Origin: Carpediemonas membranifera
Taxonomy: Eukaryota > Fornicata
Direction: 5' to 3'
Length of the DNA stretch: 64,000 nucleotides
Assembly (NCBI GenBank): GCA_019828565.1
Contig: JAHDYR010000067.1
Coordinates: 62,001 to 126,000 of the forward strand
Shown here: positions 18,619 to 26,620 of the stretch, in pieces
Layout: each line of letters starts with the position of its first letter
Numbering within the stretch: the stretch's first letter is position 1
Translations under genes and position numbers: made by a program
Notes under the pieces: generated by a model
The model's input: the letters and a program-made list of their open reading frames with translations, nothing else
Database searches by the model: none
What the model was told of the DNA's origin: nothing

Positions 18619-21039
18619 ATGGCTCCAGCTCAAAAGGGACCATCGAACGAGGACCAGCGTGTTTGGTATGTCCATTAGCCTTCTCACTGCTTATATAGGC
18701 TTGAGGATGCCATGAGCACCGTTAAGCAGAACGCTGTGCGCCTCCGCCGTGCCATCGAGCAGGATAATTACCAGGAGGTCATCAAATTCGCCACTCTTGT
18801 GCTCAACGAGCTTCGTACATCCATGCTAAGCCCGAAGCGCTACTACCAGCTCTATTCCGCCGTCTTTACCGAGCTGAACTATGTCGAGCAATACTTTGAG
18901 GAATACTGCCTGACACACAGCATCCAGGACGTCTACGACCATGTTCAGCAGTGCGGCAACATCATTCCCCGCATCTACCTCCTGATCACTGCCGGCGTCG
19001 TCTTTCTCCGCCGGGCGGATTCCCCCGCCGCCGACATCATGAAGGACCTGGTTCAGATGGCCAAGGGAATCCAGCACCCAGTCAGAGGTCTGTTCGTCCG
19101 CCACTACCTCAACCAGGCGACCAAGAACGCGTGGAAGCCCGATGCCTCCGAGATGCAGGGCACTGTAGAGATTGTCCTATCAAACTTCGCGGAGATGACT
19201 CGACTCTGGACCCGCCTCGCCACAGCCCCCGCCTACACCATGAGCAGGCACCGTGCCGAGGAGGAGCGTACCAGCCTCGAGGAGCTCGTCGGCCACAACC
19301 TTGTGCGACTGGTCAACCTCGACGGCATGGACGCCCTCGCATACCGCAAGTACGCCATCCCCGCCATCACTCGGCATGTACTGAGCTGCCATGACCGTAT
19401 GGTGCAGTCCTACCTCCTCGACACTATTGTCCAAGGTGTCCCGGACGAGTTCCACGCACAGACCCTTCCGTACCTCGTCTCCATATTCAGAGCTGTGCTC
19501 GACACGGTGCCCGTGGTTCCTGTGATGGTCTCGCTGGTGGACAGGCTGGCCTCCTTTATGAACTCTCGGGCGGACGACCCAGGCATGCTCGAGAGTCTAG
19601 TGGAGCTCAGCGAGGAGACGCTCGCAGTGAACCAACTTGGCGGTGACTTTGAGGACATCGACACCAACGACATCATACCCGTCCCCGCGGCCCCCGAGCC
19701 CACCGACGACGAGCCCCAAGCGTGCTTCCTCCTTCGACTGGCTGGCATGCTCGAGACTGTTATCGAGCAGAGACCCACACTGGGAGCCGAGGACGCTCTG
19801 AGGGTTCACCTGGCTTTGCTCAAGGCCACACTGAGCGTCATGCCTGACCGTATCGACATGATCTGCCCTGCTTTCAGCCGTTGCCGTGCGGACGTCACCG
19901 CCATCCACGGCGCCCACCCTCTTCTGGAGCAGGTTCTTACTGCACCCATCATGCATATCGGAAGCGTGCTCAACCTGGCATCCATCGAGGGCTATGACTC
20001 CGTCCTTGCTGTAGCCTCACCGCAAGTCAAGCTTGCCGTAGCCACGATGACATGCGAGCGGGTTGTCGCCGATGCCCAGCCGCTGTCCCGCCCCGCCGAA
20101 GTCCAGCGTGTGTTGACGATGGCGCTGCCGCTGCTCAGTGGTGCTGACGACGAGGACGAGGTCAGCGAGCATTGCGGGTATGTGGCCGGCATCGTAACCC
20201 TCATCGACAACCCCGACCCCGCTGTCGCCATCGAGCTGCTCGACATCACGCGGTCATTCATCCAGAAGGGGGATCTCGACCACGTCAAGGTTGCCCTGCA
20301 GCCCCTCATGCATAAGGCCCTCGACATCGCTCTCAGTGCAGGGCTCGGTGGAGTTACGACCGACCCGCTGTTCCGGTTCGCCACAGAGATAATCCACCTC
20401 ATGGCTGAACTGGACGTCGACACCGCGCTGCACCTGCAGATCCTGGCCGCACTAACGTCAGACAAGGTGGGGCTGGATGATGTTACATTCGACTTCGTCG
20501 GCCTGGCCATCACGACCGTGCAGGATAAGATTAGTGGGTCGAGACTTCAGTTTGAGGGGCTACTGGAATGCGTATCTGCTATCACGACGCTCACTGCGAT
20601 GTCACCTGAGAACTACGAGACCATTGCTACCAATCTGACACATTTTGCATCACGGTTTATCACAAGGCAGGATCAGTGCCGCGCGGTGGCCGCATGTGCG
20701 TCTCTCTGGTGGAATGGTGTCCTCCGCAAGGGCGACAGGGTGCTGGAGTGCATCAAGAGGAGTCTGACCGCAGCAGACAAGTGTAAGACCTCCATGGTAT
20801 CAGAGCAGTACTACTACCCCCTGATCCTCGAGATGATCGACCACACAATGTTCTTCATAGACCGGGGATGCCCCGAAGTCACCCCGGAGCTGCTGTCAGG
20901 CCTAATGGCCGTCGCTGACGCTGGGCTGAGTGAGTCGACGGAGACGCACTCACAGCACTACGCTGCGATCAAGACGCATGTGTCGGCAAAGGTGGATGCG
21001 GGGGTAGAGGCGTACTGTGCGGTTGTCAGTCACGAGTAA
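18619..21039 (+). CDS. VPS35: VPS35 retromer core subunit (two exons)
   Basis: Central alpha-solenoid of retromer, recycling cargo from endosomes with VPS26 and VPS29. Exon 1 (18619-18665) encodes MAPAQKGPSNEDQRVW. After a 33-nt intron, exon 2 (18699-21039) continues LEDAMSTVKQNAVRLRRAI, LNELRTSMLSPKRYYQLY and VEQYFEEY, the conserved VPS35 N-terminus. The VPS26-binding hallmark appears as GIQHPVRGLFVRHYLNQAT (family PRLYL/HPLRGLFLR). The spliced length of 795 is normal. The start is preceded by only 11 bp of native leader before the retrotransposon LTR, so its promoter is displaced by 5.3 kb or replaced. GAGTAAAG overlaps the stop. Confidence 0.95.
18666..18698 (+). other. Intron, VPS35 (33 nt)
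   Basis: The donor is GTATGT and the acceptor is GCTTATATAG, in phase 2. It restores EDQRVWLEDAM; the acceptor lacks the CACAG/CTCAG ending of the other introns. Confidence 0.75.
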
Positions 21040-21148
21040 AGTTGAGAGGACATCTCAGTTGACTGGTGGATCATGCTATAGTCTACGTGCTCAATCGTAA
21101 ACCCCAGGCAGACCATAAATACGAAAACGAGAGTGTCATTCGACGCTG

Positions 21149-23401
21149 ATGCTCAGTGCCCCTGTCTTTGAGGAACAGCAGACAGCACAGAACGCTCCTG
21201 CGCCAGTTCCAACGGCAACAAACAACGCGCAAGCCCCGCAGCAAGCTTTCTCGCAGCCTCCACCTCCAACAGTGGACACCAAGCCCGTGGGAGAGCATCT
21301 CAGGTTAACAAACAGGTGTATTGGTAACAGCTCTTCCATGATGAGCAAGTGGCCTGTCCCCTTTGGCGCAGTGGCCCGTCCTCTCGCCCCCATGGCGAAG
21401 CCCGTGCCGGTGATCAACTTCAACGACATCAGTCCCGTCCGGTGCTCCAACTGCAGGTCCTACGTCAACTGCTACACCCCCTTCGTCGACCACGGCAGCC
21501 GCTGGAAGTGTCTGTTCTGCGGCACGATTAACAAGACGCCCGACAGGTACTACCAGCCCCTCGACTCCAACGGACGCCGCATCGACGCCGAGAACAGGCC
21601 CGAGCTGGCCAACGGTGTGTACGAGCTCGCCGCCCCCGAGCCCTACATGGTCCGCCCGCCCCAGCCACCAGTCTACACGTTCGTGCTCGACGTCTCTGAC
21701 CCGGCAATCAAGACGGGTCTGGTAACTGCAGTCTGCTCGACACTGAAGTTCAACTTGACCCGCATGGCGCAGGATACCCGTATTCTCGTCTCCTTCATCA
21801 CTTTCGACTCGGCTGTGCAGTTTTGGAGATTCCCGCCACATACCGAGACGGCCCACGAGATTGTCGAGCCCGTGACCGCTGGTGCCCCGTTCATTCCTAT
21901 GCCCCTCCAGGGCGACCTCATCGTCAACCTCGCTGAGAACCTCGACAAGATCTGCGGCTTCCTCGACATGCTGCCCCATCGTTTCTCCGAGGCCCGCGCC
22001 GAGCCTTCAGGCGCCTTTGGCCCTGCAATTACGAGTGCCGTGCGTTCCATCATGACGTACGGCGGGCGGGCGCTGTACTTCCTTGCTTCCCTGCCAACCA
22101 TGGGCGTCGGCTCCTTGACTGACCGCGAGTCGGCCGGCAAGCTGAACATTGACGGAAAGGGCCTCTTCTCGCCTTCCAACGACGCGTACAAGGAACTCGC
22201 CACCGAGGCGTCCCAGGCGCACGTCTGCATCGACGGCTTCCACACCGCCTCCACCTACATGGACGTCGCGACCCTCTCTGTCCTGTCTCGCCTCACGAGC
22301 GGGTCTGCCGAGTACTACCCGACGTTCCTCGCCGTCAGAGATGGTAGGAAGCTGTCGAGTGATGTTGGCCGGGTCCTCAGCCGGGAGACGGCGCTCGAAG
22401 CAGTCTTCCGCGTCCGCTGCAGCGCGGGGGCAAAGGTGACGAGGTACCTGGGCCACTTCTTCACACGCCAGACGAACCTGCTCAACATGGCCAACGCCGA
22501 CGCCGATTCGGCCGTCGGCCTCGAGATTGCCGTCGAGGACACTATCATGGCAAGGGCCATTTATGTACAGACAGCGCTCCTTTACACAACAATGAGCGGC
22601 GAGAGACGGGTTCGTGTGTGTACGGTGCCGATGCAGACGACGGCAGAGACGAGCGACCTGTTCCAGACCGCGGACATGGACACGATCCTCTGCCTCGAGG
22701 CGAAGAAGGCAGCAGACAAGCTCGCCGACGGTGCTAAGATCGAGGAGGTCCGCAAGGACATCGACCGCCGGTGCCAGCACACCCTGGCGCTCTACACGTC
22801 GACAGCACCCAACCCGAGCCCCAACCAGACCCTCGTGCTGCCCGAGACGATGCGACTCTACCCCCTCTTCTCCCTGGCGCTGCTCAAGACGTCCATGGTG
22901 CGCATGTCGGCACACGCCAAGGCTGACGAGCGGGCTTTCGTGCTGTCGGTGCTCCTGTCGAAGCCCGTGGGCATGGTCCGGTCGATCATATACCCGTCGT
23001 GCTACTGTGTTGATGCCCAGTCGGATAGACTCAGCCTCGCGAGACTGAGCATCGAGTCAATCAAACCCGATCAAATCTATATTATCGAGGACAACCATGC
23101 GATTTACGTATTCGTGGGCCGCGGCGTGTCGACTGAGGTTGGCATGGAGGCGTTCGAGCAGTTTGACCCGAATGACAACAAGCTGGCCCTCAAGCTACGG
23201 ACCGACACGCATGCCGGAAAACGGATCATGGACGGCCTCACTTTGCTCCGGAACCGGCGTGTCAGCGAGATCCCCTATTTCATTGTCAGACAGGACGGTC
23301 CTCTGCAGCGGCACTTCTCGGAGCTGATGCTTGAGAGCAGCGTCAACGGCCAGAGTTACAATGAGTTCGTTGCTTATCTTCAGAAGAGTATTTCGGCGTA
23401 A
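21149..23401 (+). CDS. SEC24: COPII coat subunit Sec24
   Basis: Cargo-binding subunit of the inner COPII coat at ER exit sites. About 50 Pro/Gln-rich N-terminal residues precede EHLRLTNRCIGNSS and KWPVPFGAVARPLAP, the Sec24 pre-zinc-finger signature. The zinc finger CSNCRSYVNCYTPF...WKCLFCGTIN lies near 97-122. A trunk of vWA type follows (YTFVLDVSDPAIKTGLV), then helical and gelsolin domains (IYIIEDNHAIYVFVGRGV near 645). Length 750 is at the short end for Sec24. AGTAAAT lies 9 nt after the stop. Sec23 is excluded by the N-terminal motifs. Confidence 0.93.
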   Translation: MLSAPVFEEQQTAQNAPAPVPTATNNAQAPQQAFSQPPPPTVDTKPVGEHLRLTNRCIGNSSSMMSKWPVPFGAVARPLAPMAKPVPVINFNDISPVRCSNCRSYVNCYTPFVDHGSRWKCLFCGTINKTPDRYYQPLDSNGRRIDAENRPELANGVYELAAPEPYMVRPPQPPVYTFVLDVSDPAIKTGLVTAVCSTLKFNLTRMAQDTRILVSFITFDSAVQFWRFPPHTETAHEIVEPVTAGAPFIPMPLQGDLIVNLAENLDKICGFLDMLPHRFSEARAEPSGAFGPAITSAVRSIMTYGGRALYFLASLPTMGVGSLTDRESAGKLNIDGKGLFSPSNDAYKELATEASQAHVCIDGFHTASTYMDVATLSVLSRLTSGSAEYYPTFLAVRDGRKLSSDVGRVLSRETALEAVFRVRCSAGAKVTRYLGHFFTRQTNLLNMANADADSAVGLEIAVEDTIMARAIYVQTALLYTTMSGERRVRVCTVPMQTTAETSDLFQTADMDTILCLEAKKAADKLADGAKIEEVRKDIDRRCQHTLALYTSTAPNPSPNQTLVLPETMRLYPLFSLALLKTSMVRMSAHAKADERAFVLSVLLSKPVGMVRSIIYPSCYCVDAQSDRLSLARLSIESIKPDQIYIIEDNHAIYVFVGRGVSTEVGMEAFEQFDPNDNKLALKLRTDTHAGKRIMDGLTLLRNRRVSEIPYFIVRQDGPLQRHFSELMLESSVNGQSYNEFVAYLQKSISA

Positions 23402-23497
23402 GATACCGGAGTAAATGTTTATGCTGCTTTGCTGGTGTGGTTTGCTTCATTAAGACGGTTATACCGCGACCAAGAAGCGTCCCAGCGCCACATCAGT

Positions 23498-23842
23498 TCA
23501 CTTGAGGTTGAGACTGAGAGCATGGACATCCCCGCTCTCGATGTGCGGTTGGAGGAGGGCCATGACATCCTGGTGTCGTTGGACATGCCGCTTGACGCCA
23601 TCGGGCCACTGGGCATCTTTCATCTCCAACAGGAGCTGCAGACCGGAAGAGCATGCTGTGTTAGCGTCTGATGAGAGAAACATACACGTGTCTGGCGTCA
23701 CATCGAAGATATTGAGGGTCTTTGGAGAGTATGTCGTCTTCAGCTGCTGTCAGAGTGATGATAAAGAACAAACGGTGTTGTATAGGTCTCCGATAAGCTC
23801 ATCCTTTGGTATGGAGAGGAATCGAGCGAATGTTGACAGCAT
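23498..23842 (-). CDS. Small three-exon protein, unknown (95 residues)
   Basis: Visible only after splicing. Exon 1 (23774-23842) encodes MLSTFARFLSIPKDELIGD to LYNT. Exon 2 (23686-23746) encodes QLKTTYSPKTLNIFDVTPDT. Exon 3 (23498-23655) encodes CSSGLQLLLEMKDAQWPDG to the C-terminus ALSLNLK. Intron 1 contains an in-frame stop, so splicing is required. Both introns have consensus donors (GTTTGT, GTATGT), and intron 2 ends CGCTAACACAG. The protein is soluble and mixed helical; I do not recognise it. A competing upstream frame (MRPDKINSVPIEPKVKN) overlaps exon 1 and leaves the 5' end uncertain. Confidence 0.5.
23656..23685 (-). other. Intron 2 of small hidden gene (30 nt)
   Basis: The donor is GTATGT and the acceptor is CGCTAACACAG. 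It is a multiple of three and open, so retention would also keep the frame. Confidence 0.6.
23747..23773 (-). other. Intron 1 of small hidden gene (27 or 30 nt)
   Basis: The donor is GTTTGT and the acceptor is CTCTGACAG, or three bases further at CAGCAG. It contains an in-frame TGA if retained. Confidence 0.6.
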
Positions 23843-24129
23843 TCTTCACTTTCGGTTCTATGGGCACAGAGTTGATCTTGTCAGGGCGCATGCTGGGTGC
23901 AGGGAGAGCACCGCAACATACCCGTCACTACAATGACTACGACAAGAAATGCCGCGCATCATGGGAATTTCTTGTAATCCACTGAACAGCGATGAAAAAT
24001 CGCCGAATTTTGGGCAAATCATAAAGCGTGTGATGTAGCCTGAGTTGTTCTACCGTATGCCTCGAGATTCAGCCCATATTTCATGATTTGTCAACATCGA
24101 CTGTGGGGTGAGTTCGCAGAACCAAAGCA

Positions 24130-24645
24130 ATGTCTGACGTTGAGCAGTACGAAGCTCCTCCCGCTGAAGTCCACGAGGAAAGCGACAAGGAGGAAGAAGT
24201 GATCGATACCTCCTCCTCTTCCTCCGATTCTGACAAGGAAGAGGCCGTCGAACATCCTGAAGAGCCCGAGAAGGTCGAAGAGCCCGTCGAGGAGCCTGTT
24301 GAAGAGGCTGTAGAGGAGCCTGTGGAGGAGACCATCGAAGAGAAGCAGGAAGATACTATTGAAGAGAAGGAGGAGGAGCTCCAGGACGAGGAGGAGAAGC
24401 CCGAGGAGGAGGTCACAAAGCCTACTCTCAGGAAGACCGCCTCTGCCAGCAAGATCGGCAAGTCCTCTGAGGAGCTCTGGAAGAACGTCTTCGAGTACAG
24501 CAAGACCCACGCACCCATTGTTGCTGAGCACATCAAGTCCCGCATGACGTCGGCGTTTGATACGAACGCATCCTCGATCGTACACGTCACTTTCCTCGTG
24601 CTCGTGGCCATGCTGCTCTACACAGTCTTCTTTGACCGCAAGTAA
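24130..24645 (+). CDS. Tail-anchored acidic-repeat protein
   Basis: 171 residues. A Ser-rich patch (TSSSSSDSDKEE) is followed by about 60 residues of Glu-rich degenerate repeats (EEPVEEPVEEAVEEPVEE). A basic/amphipathic segment then leads to a single hydrophobic stretch, IVHVTFLVLVAMLLYTVFF, and ends DRK. The C-terminal membrane segment with almost no tail predicts a tail-anchored protein facing the cytosol, probably in the ER or outer organelle membranes. The SDSD motifs would suit CK2. The partner is unknown. The stop codon lies within AAGTAAATG. Confidence 0.7.
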   Translation: MSDVEQYEAPPAEVHEESDKEEEVIDTSSSSSDSDKEEAVEHPEEPEKVEEPVEEPVEEAVEEPVEETIEEKQEDTIEEKEEELQDEEEKPEEEVTKPTLRKTASASKIGKSSEELWKNVFEYSKTHAPIVAEHIKSRMTSAFDTNASSIVHVTFLVLVAMLLYTVFFDRK

Positions 24646-24878
24646 ATGACATAGAGGTAGGTTATGGGTTGTATGCTCGACGGTCGGCTGTATCTTGTCA
24701 ATCTCCAGATAGGAAAGCACAACCTTAGCATACTCGCCAGTCATTGACGCTGATACAAGCCTGCATTGCCAACAACCCACACCGACAACCCAAGAATCTC
24801 AAGCATAGTGTACCCAAGGACTTTACAACGGGAGCTAAAACAGAGAAACAAAGACACAACACCACACGCGCCAGAGCT

Positions 24879-25347
24879 CTAGAAGGACGCGTCGTCAATG
24901 TTTGTGTCGAACTGGTTGTCGAAGGACATGTATCCGCCCAGCCTCCGGGCCCGAGCTCTGATAAAGAGAACGGACTGGACGGGAGCGTTCACAAACACAC
25001 CAGTGGAGAGGAAGATAACAGCGACAGCACAGGGAATCACACAGACCCAGATAATGGCAAGGAGGAGGAAAGAAAGCAAGATTAGCAAGATCGCACCGAT
25101 CGCGAGCACTTTCGAGACATCGCTTTCGAGAACAGACTTTGTAGTGGTTGCTAGATACGCTGCGGCTCCAATATGGCCGGGGAGGTGCTGGAACACCATG
25201 ATGGCGTCGTCGATGAAGGATAGGACGGAAGAGGTTTGACCCTGTGAGACTGCTGCTGGATGCAACAGCCTCCTCCCAGCTAACCAACTGCCCCAATACA
25301 GTGCCGATACCAACATACACTCCACCTCCACCTTTCCACCTCGACAT
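24879..25347 (-). CDS. Small two-to-three-segment membrane protein (two exons)
   Basis: Exon 1 (25285-25347) encodes MSRWKGGGGVYVGIGTVLGQL. Exon 2 (24879-25241) encodes GQTSSVLSFIDDAIMVFQHL, then KVLAIGAILLILLSFLLLAI and VIPCAVAVIFLSTGVFV, then a basic cytosolic segment RARARRLGGY and an acidic end NIDDASF. The total is 141 residues. Two adjacent hydrophobic helices are clear. The 43-nt intron uses the same GTTAGC donor as the RCC1-like gene. An alternative donor (GTGTAT after MSRWKGGGG) would shorten the product by 12 residues. Family not recognised. Confidence 0.55.
25242..25284 (-). other. Intron, small membrane-protein gene (43 nt)
   Basis: The donor is GTTAGC and the acceptor is AGTCTCACAG, phase 0. 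It joins two overlapping frames. Confidence 0.6.
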
Positions 25348-25446
25348 ATCCACTTGTCACAGTGACCATCACCATCGTATGAACGCCGGGCGTGTCCGCT
25401 GCTTTACTGATGCTTATACATACTATGCTGCTACTCTCACACCATC

Positions 25447-26509
25447 CTACATCAATACAATGTCCACCGCGCTCCTGATTACACCACTGATCGCCCGGAT
25501 GACTCCATGAATGACTCGACGCACACTCACCAACAGTGTCGGATAACGGCCGGCCCGCTCACACCTGGGGAATGATGCGCCACCCACCTCTGCCGCGTCG
25601 GCCTCTGTTGCTGTGTTATGCGTGGCGGATGACGTGGTTGTCTCTTCGAGGCTGACTTCGTCGTCACCCTCGGGCACAGTTATCGAGAGCTCGGAGGCGC
25701 TGGCGTACTTCGGTAGCTCGCTCACTGATGCATTAGGAGAGATACATGAAGCCGATGTAAACGTGTAAGTCTCATCTGTGTTGGACAAGTCAGTCTCATC
25801 CACCTCGGTGATGGGCGCGGCGATGTCGAGACGGAACAGTGACCTCTCAGGGAATGAGTGCACCCTCACGGCCTGTACTGCTGCAATGTCGAGGTTGAAC
25901 ACGTCCCCTGACCCGGGTGTGAGTTGGGACACCGCGATCTTGGGAGAAGACAGGCGGGGCGATCCACCACGACTAATAAATGGCTCGCTCGATGATCGTC
26001 GCATACCATGCCGCTGTGGCGTCGAGGATTCGGTGCTGCCGCGCCGAGCTCGAAGGCGACCCGATACGGAAGCTGCCGCGGGAGGCGGAGTGGAGTAGCT
26101 GACGGACTTGGAGCGCTTTCGAGGCGTAGGAGTGGCCACATAGTCATTTCCGTTGAGCTCCTGCGCCTGTTTCGCCGTGAGACCGACTAGAGGTGCGGCC
26201 TGAGCCATCGATAAGCCACTCATCAAGAGGGATTGGAGCCGTTTCCTCAACGCGGCCTCAGCGGCAGGTGTGATGATTTTTCGTCTGTTCTGCGCTGATT
26301 GAGGGAACATTGGGTTCCCGAGGGCCCTGATAGTTGCCACCAATCTTATGCAACTTCAGGGTGCATTCGAAATTGGAGTGGAACAAGGCACACTGCCAAC
26401 AGAGGCCGTGGGTGGGTTCATTAGGGGACACCAACGCCAGTGCTCCGACGTTGTCTCCGGGAACAGTCCTCTTGAGGATGGGGGCGATGACCGAAGGGGC
26501 CAGGGACAT
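25447..26509 (-). CDS. Cys-motif N-terminus with Ser/Thr-rich tail, unknown (two exons)
   Basis: Exon 1 (26355-26509) encodes MSLAPSVIAPILKRTVPGDN and a cysteine cluster, LCWQCALFHSNFECTLK, which could bind a metal. Exon 2 (25447-26326) continues ALGNPMFPQSAQNRRKIITP, then KRLQSLLMSGLSMAQAAPLV-GLTAKQAQEL, which resembles a helix-turn-helix. A long basic Ser/Pro-rich region (RKRSKSVSY, GMRRSSSEPF) and an acidic tail follow. The total is 344 residues with a 28-nt intron. A nuclear or DNA-associated role is only inference. The last 45 residues are simple and hydrophobic, so a missed 3' intron is possible. Confidence 0.5.
26327..26354 (-). other. Intron, Cys-motif gene (28 nt)
   Basis: The donor is GTTGCA and the acceptor is CAACTATCAG, phase 2. 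It joins exons of otherwise different frames. Confidence 0.6.
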
Positions 26510-26620
26510 TGTATTGTGTCCATAGATGCAGTTTGACCTCGGATATCAGCCGGATGAGGATGCTTGAAGCTGCTTTAAACCTGCGCGCCAGACGAAATCA
26601 GGAGGACGAAACGACGTGCA

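Larger units (their letters stand above)
23402..24129. other. Gap containing a small spliced gene on the minus strand
   Basis: Between Sec24 and the acidic protein. The only supported content is the spliced minus-strand gene at 23498-23842. 23843-24129 may hold its upstream exons (an ATG at 23901 could follow a GTATGT donor near 23921) and the promoter of the next gene. Confidence 0.45.

Noticed and set aside
22007-22915. 302-codon minus-strand frame inside Sec24
   Set aside because: Antisense shadow of a conserved gene with high third-position GC.
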